From positions 86,842 through 150,841 of the forward strand of contig MEHQ01001678.1 in the NCBI GenBank assembly GCA_008828725.1: 64,000 nt of DNA, in the 5' to 3' direction. Below, piece after piece: positions 20,966 through 33,502 of this stretch (position 1 is the first letter of the stretch; each line of letters opens with the position of its first letter). The notes under the pieces were generated by a model that saw only the letters and a program-made list of their open reading frames with translations, did no database searches and was not told the origin of the DNA. Position numbers and translations under genes: made by a program. Origin of the DNA: Saccharina japonica (Eukaryota > Sar > Phaeophyceae > Laminariales > Laminariaceae).

Positions 20966-23900
20966 TCAAGACGGCAGCTCCCAGAAACCAAATTCCGTCT
21001 CCTTCACCCCTCCCGGCACCGGAAGGAAGTGTTTCTGCAAGTAGATCTCAAGCCAAGAAGTTGCCAAAAGCATGGCATCTTCTGCGTTCTCCTTGTCCCT
21101 CCTCATTGGGCGGTGCGCGAAGCCGTGCCCTGCTCCTGGGCAGAGCTTGACCTGAACATCCGGTACCTGAGGCACAAATGAAAGGAGTATCGATCAAGTG
21201 CCGAAAGCAGGGCAAGTAAGTGGCGACATTTACACAAGTCGCCTGTTTTTCGACGGCTACAAAGGAACCCCAGGGCACTTTCGGAGGTGGTGAGAAGCGG
21301 GGTGCAGTGTGCGACAGCACTTTAGAACCACTTTATAAATTGGGACTCCATAAGGTTCGGCTCGACTGTTGCGCGAAACACAAGAAACCCATTATGAAAC
21401 ACTGAAATTAATATAGATACACCCTACCCTACCTCACCCCACCCAATAAATCAAATACATTGTAAAAGCCTGGCTCAAAATAAGAAAAGAAGAGCTTCTC
21501 AAGTGGAGTCGCGTGCTGCATTGCAGATACATACCTATAATACTCGTTGCGGCCCAAACCTTGACCATTGTTCGCAATAAAACATCAACAACAACAACAA
21601 CAACAACAATAACAACGGAAAGAGAAAAGCTCATCGCACGCGTTGAGACGGCTGCTGCTCTCACGGCCGCTGTCGCAGCCAAAACAACAAAGTTACTTCT
21701 GGGTTGGGCTATGTAGCATCTTACGTTCTCGTTTTGCAGCAGCTTCTCGCGCAGGGAGCGCGCATCTTCTACAGTCGCCCCGGGAAGAACGTCGTACTCG
21801 GCGAAGAAGGCGGCCACAGGGCAAGCGATGCCCGAGGTGACCCTGTCCATGTTATATCTTGTCGGGTAAAATACGACCAAGTTGTCCGGCTTCACAACAC
21901 CTGGCGCGAGCGACCGGCAAGCGAGAGAACGGCACGACTATTAATAGGAATCACCAGATAGTGCCACGGACCAAATCCCGAGAGACGCTCTGGTCTGGTG
22001 TCGTTGGTTACTTTGTATGGTACTGAAGTAGTGCAGTCGGTGGCGAACAAAACACGTAAACCTCCCATCTGCACATCCCGAGCCTTGAGCGCTGCGTTTC
22101 TCCGCAAAGCTATGATACGCGGCTTCTTGTATCAGTGCGGCGTTTCATTGACGAAACTGGCCACCATAATATCTGCCGGAAAATCTCGCGATAGCTTCCG
22201 GCATGCAAACAAGCTGGGTGTTCGACGATCGAAAGTATGGCTTGTGGGGGTGGCTCGCCAATATCAGGCCTATAGAGTTGTACCCCGTCGAGGGCCCGAG
22301 GCGAACGGGTACCCGGGCTTTTTCAGACCTACCACTGGCACCCGTGGTCGGATACAGGTTTCTTCAGGCACACGTACCCGGGTAGTGCAGACACCCGGAC
22401 AACATACAGAGCTGTTTATGGGCACTAAAGCGGACACGCACACAGACAAGAGCCGAGAAAATAAAACATGAAATAAACGGTATGGATCTTGTGGTGATGA
22501 CAACACGACGTTCATGTGTTTTGTGTTCGCTTTCTCCTCTGGGCTTAAGGTATGCTATGTACCATACAGTGCGTACAAGTATTTCCCGTCGGGTACTTGG
22601 AACCGGTGATTTACGTGTCCCCGGTGCGACATCCCTCACCATACCTCATAGAAACCCTATAAAACATGTCAAATAAACCTGCCAGGGTCTCCAACACGCA
22701 ACAGTGTACTTGGACTCGGGTAGCCGGGTACCCGAAATGAACGGGTAGCCAGGTACCCGGCGATTTACGTGTCCCCCGTGCGATCTCCCTCACCATACCT
22801 AGTAGAGGTGTGCGTGTTGGAGACCCTGACAGCCTTTTCTGAGATCATTTAGAGGGTTTCTGGGAGGTATGGTGAGAGATATCGCACCGGGGACATCACC
22901 GGGTCCCACCCGGGTTCAAATACCCGGCGTAATAGGTCCTACCCGTACCCGAACAGGTAGTGGTAGGTATGGGTACTACCCGTCGGGTACCCGGGTAGTA
23001 GGCGAAGGGCCGACACTTCTACAGGCCTACCGGGCGTAATTTATCGGGGCGGCATATCCCACTGACATGGTGCTGGAAAATAGCGACATCACATCAACAA
23101 CTGCATTGCAGAGTATTTGTTATGTATCATTTTTTCAAACTGGGTATTAAGCGAAAATAGCCACGTCGATAGATACCTTGCGAAGGGTCTTTCACCTCTA
23201 GGCATCGCTGTCTAGCTGCATAGCGCTCGATACCCAGAAAACAACAACAGCACACAACCTGCCCCACAATCCTGTACCATCAACACACGGTATATAAGAG
23301 TGTTCACTCCTCGCAAGGTGCACCGAACGGAAACCTCGTGAGGTGTGTCAATGGCGTTACCTGCTGCTGCTTCCTCCAAGGCTTTACCGCCTCCGAAGCA
23401 GAAACCCATCAGGCCTAAAGAGGTGGGCTTGTACTCCGATCTAGCATAGGCGACGCAGGCCCTGATGTCGGCAGCCACGTCGTCCTGTCCAATGACGATT
23501 CGGGTGACGCGATATCAAGTGTCATCCACAATGCCATTGGTACCGAGCCCATGCACTGCACAATTACAGCGCAAACGCCCTGTACAACACAATATGCGAC
23601 ATGCATCCTCGCGGGGCCATACCTCGTCGAGAGCCTATCAATAGCTCATTACCGGCGGAATGACCTTAACCACGCCAAATCATGGGGGAGGCACAACCCC
23701 CCGTAGCCTATCACGCCCGCTTGGAGTTTCTCTTTGAGATTTTTGCATGACATCGTGCTTACTTACAGATTACGACGCCGACGGGTCACCCCCATCTTCA
23801 CCCCGCCGTGCTCAGCTGCCGCTGCGGCGCAACCAAGAAAGGCTGAAAACATCTAGCGACAAAACCTTTTAGCGCTAACAGCCGTCGACCGGTTGCGACG

Positions 23901-25532
23901 CGACTCACCGGGTGGTGCGATTTTCTCCAGGCCTCGTAATTTTCCGGCGGCTGCTCGTTGTCCCAGGGATTATTCCGAAACATGTCTGGGACGAGGACGA
24001 TGGCATCCGTCACGTCCGCCACCTGGTCCGCGGCGCTTCTCGTCGAGGAGTCTCCCCACCCAAACACGTCGCTGAGAAGCACCACCACGTTCGTCTCGGC
24101 CCTGTCGGCGTGAGGGCCGTCCCACGGGCGCAGCGCCTTCTTCGTGTAAACGGTGTACACGTCGCTTCGCTGCACCGCGCCCGACTCCAAGTCGTCCTCC
24201 CGCTCGAAGGTCGTTTCCCGCCGCTCCATCAGGTCCAGGATGGCGGTCTGTCGTCTCATGTCGTCCGTCGGCAGGGGAAGCTCTGGCATGGCCGGCCGGG
24301 CGCCTTTCGGCCGACGCTGGTTTATCCGGTGGAAGCCGGTAGGCAGCTTCCCTTCCTTCTCGGGATCTTCGATCTCGTCTCCGAAAGACGAGGAGGACGA
24401 GTAGTCGTCCTCCTCGATGTCGAGGTCGTGGACGGCGTCCTCCTCCTCCAGGCCGGCCGTCTCGCCGTCTCCCGCGCCCGGGCTTTGCGCGAGCTCGGCG
24501 TCCATGATGGCCTCGCTCGCGACCGCGGCGGCGATAGGGGAAGCGAAAGCCCCCCCCGGCATGTCCATCAGGGCGTCCTCCACCACCAAGGGCGGCTGCG
24601 ATGTTTGTGTTTTCTTTGACACCGGTGGCCCTTCCGGTGCAGGTGGTTGTGGCACGCCCGCTTGGTTCTCCTCTGTGGCGGGCGCTTCGGCGGAAGGCTT
24701 GGCCGGCGGCGGTTGCGTGAGAACCCCCGGTTCATTGGCCAGGATACGGACGAGATCCGCCTTTTTCCCGTTCTGCTTCATACCGCGCATCTTGAGCTCT
24801 GACTTGAGGCGCAGCACCGTCAAAGCTGTGAATGCGAGGGCGAGCGGGGGGCAGAGCAGCATCGGAGAGAACGAGCACGCATCTCGACGGGTTTTCACTT
24901 CGGGGGAGGCCCCTCACTGACCCCTGACCCCTGAGGCATGGACAGCGTGCGACATGCGGACAATCTACGGACGGGGCGATGGGGCTTTGTGCCCTTATGA
25001 CTCGAGAGAAACTTGTCCGCAAGCAGATCGCACTGCGCCTTGGACGGCGCCACATGTACAAGCTATGATACTACTGTAGTATACGACGTAGTGCAACGCA
25101 TTAATAATAAACTAAGAAACACGTCAGCTGTGAATTCGCATTGTGGCACTCGCGTATTTTAAGAACGAACAGCAATGGACGGCAAAAGCGGCTCTTGAGG
25201 CCAACTCTTCGCGTATTTTATGTACGTACAGCAATGGACGGCAAAAGCGGCTCTTGAGGCCAACTATCCAGTACAGTGATGGAGCGGCAAGAGTGACTTT
25301 CGTGAGGTTGCGTGACTGGTATACTATGACACTGTCTGCACTACAACTACCGCGGTGCTCCCTGTGGATGTACCAGTACCTTCGAGATCTGCGATGCTTT
25401 CGAAGGGCGGTTCTCCAATGTACTCATTCCCCGCTTTCACCGGCGCCGGAACGGAGCGAGTGGCGCGGTACGTCGCAGCCTCGGCAGCCCTGAAAGGGCG
25501 TCCCGAGCTTCCCACGCAGAAGGCATCGATCT
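20966..25532 (-). CDS. SAP-motif plus dienelactone hydrolase family protein, at least 5 exons (5' end incomplete)
   Basis: Likely a serine-hydrolase-fold enzyme with a Cys nucleophile; substrate unknown. Exons on the - strand: 25532-25380, 24825-23909, 23484-23361, 21900-21725, 21166-20966; joins are in phase and give at least 522 residues. Exon 2 opens with a SAP-type helix-loop-helix (LTVLRLKSELKMRGMKQNG, then KKADLVRIL), seen in DNA- or RNA-binding proteins, followed by about 170 residues of acidic, Pro-rich linker. The hydrolase domain shows LLSDVFGWGD, LVPDMFRNNPWD, the nucleophile elbow GLMGFCFGGGKA, VVFYPTRYN, FFAEYDVLPGAT with the acidic residue, and the catalytic His in GAGHGFAHR. 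The start is not fixed: the first listed exon begins mid-codon (phase 1) and a weak upstream exon could end at 25827. Its 5' end faces the divergent zinc-repeat gene at 26088. Confidence 0.85.
22250..23040. repeat. Complex of TACCCG-rich direct and inverted repeats
   Basis: The block contains many cgggtacccg and tacccggg palindromes, a direct repeat (cggtgatttacgtgtccccg at about 22603 and cggcgatttacgtgtccccc at about 22758, each followed by ccctcaccatacct) and inverted partners (aggtatggtgagagatatcg at about 22867; agggtctccaacacgc at about 22684 facing gcgtgttggagaccct at about 22811). It lies in an intron of the SAP-hydrolase gene and may be a nested foldback element. Confidence 0.6.
25150..25266 (+). 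repeat. 59 bp tandem duplication
   Basis: Two adjacent units both begin cgcgtatttta and share acagcaatggacggcaaaag and cggctcttgaggccaac. It lies in the first intron of the SAP-hydrolase gene. Confidence 0.8.
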
Positions 25533-26087
25533 CTGCAATGTCAGGCATACGAAAAACAGCGGCAGTCGTGTCAGTCTACAGGCACGTCGCACACCACACA
25601 TGGATGGCCGGCGGTGGTAGGACGCAACGAGCAACGAGGGATCATGACTCATGACAAGAGAAGAACACTTCAACACCGCAAGCGGCAAGGATCAAACTGA
25701 CTGTCGAACATCCTCTGCTGTAGAACGGCCAACACATGCGAACCTCTGTTCGGCCACCATCTTCGGCACGAGGCGCTCACCTGAACGAAGAACTGAAAGG
25801 ATGAAACCAAGGTACAGCAGTAGTACCTCCGGTCGATGTCGTCTTCTTAGACAAGCCATCAGAGTGTGGGTCGCAGAAGAACACGGAGTTCAAAACAAAA
25901 AAGCGGCGTTCTTCTTCTGGGGTTGATGTTGAGTTTCCGAAGCTGAGCCGGACTGCGCTGTGCAACAAACAAGCCGAACGGGCAGCACGGACGGCGCCTG
26001 CAGTAGAAAACCGCCTGATCGTAAAATCAACGTTGACACCTGCGCCTTGTTGCTACGGCGGCGGCCTTCAGTGTCACGCGGGCTAAG
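25533..26087. promoter_or_regulatory. Putative shared upstream region of two divergent genes
   Basis: It separates the first supported exon of the SAP-hydrolase gene (- strand) from the ATG of the zinc-repeat gene (+ strand, 26088). An open stretch on the - strand ending at a phase-1 donor after 25827 could encode a further 5' exon of the hydrolase gene; its frame would join the next exon correctly but I find no ATG. No TATA box is obvious. Confidence 0.35.
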
Positions 26088-29000
26088 ATGTCTCGCCTCT
26101 GGGGAGGGAAGAAGGCAAAGCCGAAAGGAGACAAATGTAGCTTCTGCCAGCAGATAATTGCGAAGGATAAAACTCACTCGGGGATGTTCTACTCCGTGGC
26201 AGCCTCTGATGACGACGAGGGGGGAACCATCCACAGCGTAAGACGTGCACCCCTTTTGTCTTCTGTCCGTCGCTTAGTGCTACTAGATTTCTATGAGAGT
26301 CAAACTCGCGAGTCGCCGCATATAGCGATCCACTGCCGCTGTAGGCTGTCAATCGACTACGACTACTCGTACGTGTACCAGGTGTAATGGGTAAATCAAG
26401 GTAAATATGAATATTTACGCGTACTTCAGGAGCTGTGGTCTCCCTGGGTATACTGCTGTTGCCGTGGGTACGTGCCGTATGTACGAGTACAGAGCTTGTC
26501 AGCCATCACGAGACAGCGGTGCATATCGCCAGTTCTGTCCTCCCCTGGCGCCCGCTTTCACGCACCAGGTGATACACGCAGAAAAAATGCGCGCACTAGG
26601 CGCGAACTGACTCTCCCACAAGAATCTCCAACATGCTAAAATATTAGGCGCCCCGCCCCCTTTCTCGTGCTCTCGTGACTTGTTACGTACCTTTTTCTTT
26701 TGTTTACGATTATGTGTACGTCGATTACGTCATGGGTCACTTTCCGGTTTCCGGCCAAACAACTTCGGACAATCGTACGTACACCCGGGGCAATCTGATC
26801 TTTGGGCGGAGGCAGGAGTGCTGGGAAGCGTACCACGAGAAGACGGCGGTGAAGTGCCTGCACTGCAACGGGCCAGTGGCGCAGCTCCCGGGGCGCTTCT
26901 GCGGAAAGCACTACCGGAGCACCGACCCTCCGGGGCGCGTGCACAGGTGAGCCCCTGTTGTCAACGGTGCCGTTGACAGATGTCACGCACTGCTTTCTGT
27001 TCTGGTCTGGTATTTTGTACCAGGTATATGTACAGAGTGCCGTACGCGTAGATGTATCTGTTCTGTAACCTGGGACTCCTTGGAGTCATATAGAGCCGTT
27101 CACGCCAGAGTGGGGGATCGCATCGTGCAAAGTGCAAATACGTGGCGTTGTGGTCCGGTATATAGAGTCAGCTGGAACGGCCCCCCAAGCCGTTTGGATT
27201 CGTTATGCGCAATGGTTCACCGTCCTCCAGCGAGCCCCCAAACTAACTGGGGCAAGCGGTGCTATACCGCTTGCCGTTTGAGGATGTTCTCTCGCTGTGG
27301 AGTAAACGACAGAACGCTGCTCTTGCCCTATCAAGGTTGATGATGGAGAGGTGGATTACGTGCCGACACTCAACCCGGCAGCTGCCAGTGCTCAGCTGCA
27401 CATGCAAAGTTCAGCAGCGTTTAATACGAAAGTACCCCCCCCCCCCCCCCCCCCCCCCCCCACGCCCCCCGGCTTTTAGGCCCATGGCCACCCATACTTT
27501 TGGAGCTACACAGTAGTACATACTCGTACATGCGAACTGTCTTTTGAGTATTTCGGATCGGCTCTACTGATCATGCCTGCATTTTTCAAGCTTTGCTGAC
27601 GCCGCGCTGCTTCGTACTCGCACACGCTGTTTTTTTTTTCACTTCAAGTGAGTGCTGGGAGGCGTACAACAGCGCGAAGCCTCCAAAGGAAACATGCACT
27701 CACTGCAAAGAACCGCTTGAAGTTGTGGACGGAAAATTCAGCGGGGAGTTCGTTGCGATGGAAGGCGGAGTCAAGCTGCACGGTGCGTCGATCGGCCATT
27801 CAGTTTTCGCCCGGCCTGCCCGTATGTGGGAGGTATAGAAGGCGGCATTGTTGTGCCACAGGAAGGAATCGATCACGCCCGGTCTGCCCACACACGAGGT
27901 TCAACCACGCCCCTTGTATGCCGGTGACCACGGGAAGTTGTTTTCTTTGTAGCCTGTAACAATGTTACGGGAGAATATATAGTTCATATGCTCAGCTTTT
28001 TATGTTCGTTTTCGACGCAACCACATGTATAGCACGTATGTATGTATGATGTATATGGCCGTATGCACTTAAAACAACCCGCAACCTCGCGACTCGACCC
28101 TTACCCTGTGTGTGCTCGTGTTCTCCCAGCCGAGTGCCGGACAGCGTATCACGCCAAGAACACGGAGAAATGCTTGCAGTGTTCCGAGCCCGTTGCGCCG
28201 GAGAAGGACAAGTTCACGGGGGAGTATGTGGAGTTGGAGGACAAGGGCCGAGTGCACTCGGAGTGCTTTGACGAATACTCCGAAGCGACAGCGGAGAAGT
28301 GTCTGGTCTGTAAGCAGGCCGTTCGAAAGAAGGAGGGCTTCAGCGGGTACTTCATCATGTTCGACCATGGTAAAGTACATAAGGTGAGCGATCGGATGCG
28401 CGCGGGTGGGCTCGCGCGAATACAAACAAGCGGGCATTGCGGCGCTCCCGGGAAACCACAATCGCTGTCTCCCGGAGAACAGATCGTCGTCTCCCTGTTT
28501 GTGCCGTTGTCAGCAAATGCTTACCAGCCTCAGCAGCAGATACACGTATACTATGTTGTAGAGAAAAACCAACGCTATGCGTCGCTTTGCTGCTCCTTAT
28601 CTAGCAAATATGAGTTTCGACGAAATCCTCGATCTCACAGCTGTTTTTTTTTTTTTTTTTTTTTTTTTAGTGTATAAGGCGTTACCTTGCCAAGTGCGTG
28701 TCTGGCGATCGGTGTTTCGAGTTCGGTCGGGAACTGCAAATCCGAATAGAATGAAGTGACAACCAAGCTAATTTTGGTTTTATATGAACCTCCCTGTCTA
28801 CACCTCGGAAATAGGGGTGGTATGTGTGGTTTCGGAGATTTTGTTTTTCGGGTACGCCCGTGAAACTTCTGGAACACGTATTTATATATCGTATATAGAT
28901 CAAACATATATACCAGGTATTTCTTACCAAGATAAAATACTAGCTTCAGCAGTATAGATATGTACTGTGGTAGGCCCCCGATGCTCTTTTTTCTTCTATT

Positions 29001-29435
29001 TTTGATTTGACGCGGGCAACTGCGCAGCGCGAGAAAACAAAAGCGGTGCGCTTTGTACGCAAAAACAATATTCAGCCGGTTCTTATGGTAGACTTTTGTG
29101 GGGGATGAGCCTTCCCCTGCAGTTGGGAAAAGCCGGCCAATCATGAACCAGGGGAGAAAATGCCGGGAATTACTGTAGATACATACGCCTGACAACGCGT
29201 TGCGGTTTCTTGTTGGCCGCAGGAGTGCTCTTCGGAGTACCAGGAGATGATAGCAGACAAGTGCTTGCATTGCAACAAGGGGGTGCGCAAGGCGGGCGAC
29301 TTCAGTGGCTCCTTCTACCCCGTCGACCGAAAGCTGGGAGAAGCGGAGGGCGAGGAGAACGAACTGAAGGTTCATATGGAGTGCTGGGAAGCCTACGAAG
29401 CGAAGATAGCCGCGGAGCGCGAAGGAACGGCTTGA
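26088..29435 (+). CDS. Protein with six tandem CxxC...HxxC zinc-binding (LIM-like) repeats, 5 exons
   Basis: Exons: 26088-26237, 26816-26946, 27649-27782, 28140 corrected to 28130-28383, and 29223-29435; they join in phase and give 293 residues. The protein is six repeats of 33-45 residues, each with C-x2-C, an aromatic/Gly patch (FSG.F or similar), then H-x2-C, followed by an ECWEAY-type helix: KCSFC...HSEC, KCLHC...HSEC, TCTHC...HAEC, KCLQC...HSEC, KCLVC...HKEC, KCLHC...HMEC. Three Cys and one His per repeat could hold one zinc ion. A classical LIM domain has eight ligands and two zincs, so 'LIM-like' is only a resemblance. No enzyme domain, signal peptide or membrane segment is seen; an adaptor or nucleic-acid-binding role is inference. 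Four introns each fall at or within one codon before the EC of a repeat. Confidence 0.8.
27425..27475 (+). repeat. Poly-C run
   Basis: A run of more than 30 C follows gaaagta, and then cgccccccgg. It lies about 175 bases before the acceptor of exon 3 of the zinc-repeat gene. The gta plus C-run ending resembles the tail of the poly-C-tailed repeat, but nothing else of that repeat is present. Confidence 0.7.
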
Positions 29436-30372
29436 CAGCATTGCCTCCAGATAACCCCCTTTTGTTGCAGGGCGTAGAGTAGGAAGTAGAGGTCTACGGT
29501 CTACATTTTTGTAGGAAATAGTGCGAGACCTCTCTTTCTGTGTGGGCTTGCCTGGGGGTGGAGCTCTCTTTGTAGGTATCCTTGTTAGAGTTTTCATAGT
29601 CTCGGGCTAAATGGATTTATAGCCCTACAGTAGATATACCTAAAGCTACTCGTGCCTTTTCCGGAAGCCGGAAAAGCAAGGCAGTAGCGCGAAGTGCTCG
29701 TCACAACGCCCCCGTAAAAAAAATAACGCCCGAAACGTCAGCTCAGCCCAGCTCAGCTTAGGCGATTGTCGAGGAGCTGCCCCTCGCTTGTAGGCGTGGA
29801 GTCTGTAAGTACCTGGTAAGTAGACATTGGGTCGTTTTGTCTTTGCGTACTATTTATATACTTTTCGTCATAATTGGCATATCTTGGGGCGTCATGATTA
29901 TCCAGCCCGTGCCGGCGAGCGTGACAATTGACACGGAGACACTGCGCAAGTAGGAGTCACGATTCTGCCAGCGGCGCACCTCGTCTCTTACTGCTGTTGC
30001 AATAGTTCGCCAGATCTGCACAGCGAGTTCGCCTTGTGCCCTTACGGCAGCATTTTCCATAAGGCATGCATGCGCAGTGCCCCCATCTGGGTCACTGTCA
30101 CGCAAGACTTTGCTCGCAACTTTGGGCGAACACGAAGGCTGAGTGAGGCCTTGAACAAAAGCTTCTATGTATTTGGTACGAGTAGACTGACGTTCCCCAC
30201 CCGGTCAAACTTGACCAGCGAAATCATCCCCACTAGCGGAACATCAACCCCCCCCCCCCCACACACCCACACACAAACAACTATGAATAGAGAAGTCCGA
30301 ACAGTCACCGCGCGCCCTCCCTTGGTCCTTGAAGCCGTCGTCCACTAGAAGCCCGTCGTTCACCGTACCGTA
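29436..30372. other. Short intergenic region between convergent 3' ends
   Basis: It separates the stop of the zinc-repeat gene from the stop of the CSL4 gene. A C run followed by (ac)n lies at 30249-30278. No gene is recognised. Confidence 0.5.
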
Positions 30373-33300
30373 CTATACCGGCTTCGCACATTTTCTAGGC
30401 TCTTTCTCGTTCGTCGTCGGGCATTGCATTTCCTGAACGACGTGCACGAAGCGCAGAAAGCGGTAATACCAGGGGGAAAAGACATGTTGAATTCCACGCT
30501 TAGTGATGATATGGTGTTCTTTTGAGAGTGCAGGAAAAACAAAGCTGTGTTCCGTAGAACAGGTCGGGCACTGTGCTGGTTTCAGGGCATCTCTCTACGC
30601 GCTATGAGCGTTTCCGGGCCCTACGTTAGTTGACGACCCCTCTTTTCGGCCTACTTAATAGTACCAGCATTCAATCGCCTTCCTCCCGCAGCCCGTTTTC
30701 TGTTGGCATCTTACGAGTTTTTTCCCGACCCTGAGCTTCGTCTTTCAGCTCCATAGTGGGCGTTCGTCCTTGCTAGATGCGTATTACCCTTATTACGAGG
30801 TGTGGGGTAAACCTTCATCCTCCTTGAAGTTTGTGTCGAATAGGCGCATCTTCGACCCTACTTTGCCGAATTCCGGATGTTATTGTTGACATCCTTTGAT
30901 CGTCGTGTGATCTGCATCTACGACTATTCAGGGTGGGCTAATGTCATTAAGTGCTTACGTGATATGGAGTTATAGATATGCGCACGTATAGTTAGTTGCT
31001 TAGGATTATTAGAAGAATGAATGTCACACTTCTGACAGGTGATGCACATGTCGGAATAGGGGAATCTCAACAATCTGCTGAGTTCCCGTCTAGTAGCACT
31101 GCATACTAGTGTACCCTTCATCTCCCAGCCTTCTGTACCCTGTAGCTATGCTCTTGATGAAGTGGGAGCGACAGCAAGGATAAGACAAATACTTTTATGG
31201 ACGAGTATCTTAGCACCGACACACCTGCACCCGTAGGAGGCATCTCCTTTACAAGAATCGTAAAACAAGCGACACATACATACACATTATACATCTGTAC
31301 ATTGGGTTATTCCGTTCCAGGAGCGCGCAGATGACAAGCTGCGAGGTATACCTCCGTAGCATTCGCTCCCTAGACAACGTTCAACAAGCCCTTGCGTTAT
31401 ACTCGAAGCGCGCTGTTTTATGTCTTGTCTGTCTGTCTTACGAGTATCTGTTGAGCCGTCTCACCTGCCAGCTGATCGGGATCATTATGGCCCCGGCGGC
31501 GCTCTTCGCCCATCGCACGCCGAGCTCATTCTCCGCCGTACTGAGGAAGTACTGTGTGGAATCACCCAGTGAGATGACTCGTGCTCGTATGATGTCGCCG
31601 GGACACAGCGATGTCGATACCTCCGCCTTATCTACTTCCGTCGCCCGAATGTCCTGCACAAGTGTCGGTAGGGCACGGGCGGTGTGTTGGAACGTGACGG
31701 CGCGGCAGGTTTTTGTATCGTATAGCGGAGGCGGAGGGGCGGGGCTCCTGCAGAAAGCGTTATTCGAGTAAATTGATGGATGGCACCTACTTAGAAAAAT
31801 AGCATGCGGCGTGTGGGTAAAATGGACGTCTGTTCACAGGTATGATACAACTGTTGCATCTACATGGTACTGTGGGTCATAAATTTAGTGCGCCTTCTGC
31901 ACCAAGACGTGCTTGCTCGTGGTACTTACACACGAGTACGCGTAAATTGTACCGGTACCTGTATACTCGTAGCTTTACGTACAAGTACTGTTAAATCACT
32001 TGAAGCTGTACGCCCGGATGCTCAGCTAACCCTACAACGGCAATATGGACCCACCTGGCACACGTCGTACGGCTTATCGGTATTCTCACAAAACCAGGTA
32101 TATACCAAAGGTACAGTAATCTTAACAGAGTAATCGCTACTACAAAGCGTTTCGACAAGACACAGAGCCGAGATAAATGAGACACGTGAAACATTGCGAG
32201 TCGACGCAACACACACCTCCTTCCTGATGATGCCCCGATGCGGTTCTCTTAACACCGTTTCTCCGACGCAAATTATCTCCACCGACGCTTGCCGAGTGTT
32301 AATTCGAGTGACCCTCCCCATGACAATGTCACCGACTTGAATTACTTGATCGGCCGCTCGTGCCCGTTGTGGCTGCGACACCTGAGAACGTCAGCAGAGC
32401 AATTGTTGGGTTAATCTTTCCAGGGGAGCTAACATGGCACATCTGCGTGTGTTACACGTTCGCAGTTCGAAAGACCCTTGCTGGAGCATACGAAAGCAAA
32501 CCTCACAATTACTACCTGGTACTGCTGTTTTACCAGTAGTTCGTACTGCTGTCCGCACGAACACTCGCAGTCCGGCCATGCCTAGTGGTGTGCGGCCCGC
32601 GGTGCTCACGCATCATCTGCAGCCTCCATGATCAAGGCAATAAGCCACCATCCACCAACATCGAAAACAGATGAATAATATGTGGCACTCGCGGAACACA
32701 ACCAAAGAACGGAAGTATGGTTCGCTTTGGGAGGGACGCCACCTTTGCCTCTCCAGCACGACGAGCACTCGAAGCAGCAGTTGGAGCCAGCGAATGTCGG
32801 TCGTTCGTGAGCTCTGCTGTTACGACAGAGAGGTACCAGTACGCTGCAGCTATTATACGAGTATGGTACCTTTGAACGGATACGTATAATACGATGTACA
32901 GGACACCTAAAGTCAGAAGTACAATAGTAAGAAACAGGAAATCTGGTCCAGGCTGGATTTCTTATTTGAGAGAGGGGGTGCTTTCTACATTAATATTAAT
33001 TTCAAGATAACGACTCCCGAGTTTCCTATTGACTCTAAACCTCAGCCTGGCGTTCTTATTACTAATACGTAGCCTGTTTCTTATTGTGCGTCCTGTACTG
33101 CTGTACGACCAGTACAACTCAAACATCAGTCGTGGTGTTTGAACTCAACATATCGGCTGTGTTGTGTCGAGATGATATTTACCACTCCTACGTAGTACCA
33201 TCTTGCGGTCATCCTGGCGTGCACCTCCAATATCACACCAACAGCGGCGTGAAACACATCAGTACCATATCAAGACCATGCTCGCAGCGCAGGCGTTCGT

Positions 33301-33502
33301 TCGTCGATAATAATAGCAGCAGACTCCGAGAGACCGTACTCACGATGAGGAACGGTTTGCCATCTTCATCGGCGCCAGCCTGTTCCACCTTCGGTCCCAC
33401 CACACTCGCAAAAATGTAACTTCCTCGCACATACGTCCCCGGTCCTGCCCGAAACTCGCCCACTCTCCCTAATCGCTTGCCAGGACACACGATTTCCGCC
33501 AT
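30373..33502 (-). CDS. CSL4: Exosome complex component CSL4 (EXOSC1), 4 exons
   Basis: Cap subunit of the RNA exosome, the 3'-5' RNA processing and decay complex of nucleus and cytoplasm. Exons on the - strand: 33502-33344, 32381-32217, 31653-31465, 30432-30373; all joins are phase 0 and give 190 residues, close to the usual length (human about 195). Visible: N-terminal CPGKRLG...GPGTYVRGSYIFAS; the S1 RNA-binding domain from VGDIVMGRVTRINTRQASVE through RGIIRKEDIRATE, PGDIIRARVISLGD and LSTAENELGV; IPISW; and the short last exon EMQCPTTNEKEPRKCAKPV, the conserved C-terminal zinc-ribbon end. That exon is only 60 bases and sits 1.03 kb beyond exon 3. The start is the ATG just before the first conserved block. 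Intron 1 carries a small inverted-repeat element. Confidence 0.95.
32899..33095. mobile_element. Small inverted-repeat element (CAGGACACC family), copy 2
   Basis: It begins caggacacctaaagtc, contains ggtccaggctggatttctta and tttgagagag near its left end and cctcagcctggcgttcttat near its right end, and ends tgcgtcctg. It lies in intron 1 of the CSL4 gene. Related copies are at 1342-1517 and 40536-40704. Confidence 0.65.

Noticed and set aside
23912..24619. 235-codon open frame on the + strand
   Set aside because: It is the antisense shadow of the SAP-hydrolase exon, which carries the recognisable domain on the - strand.
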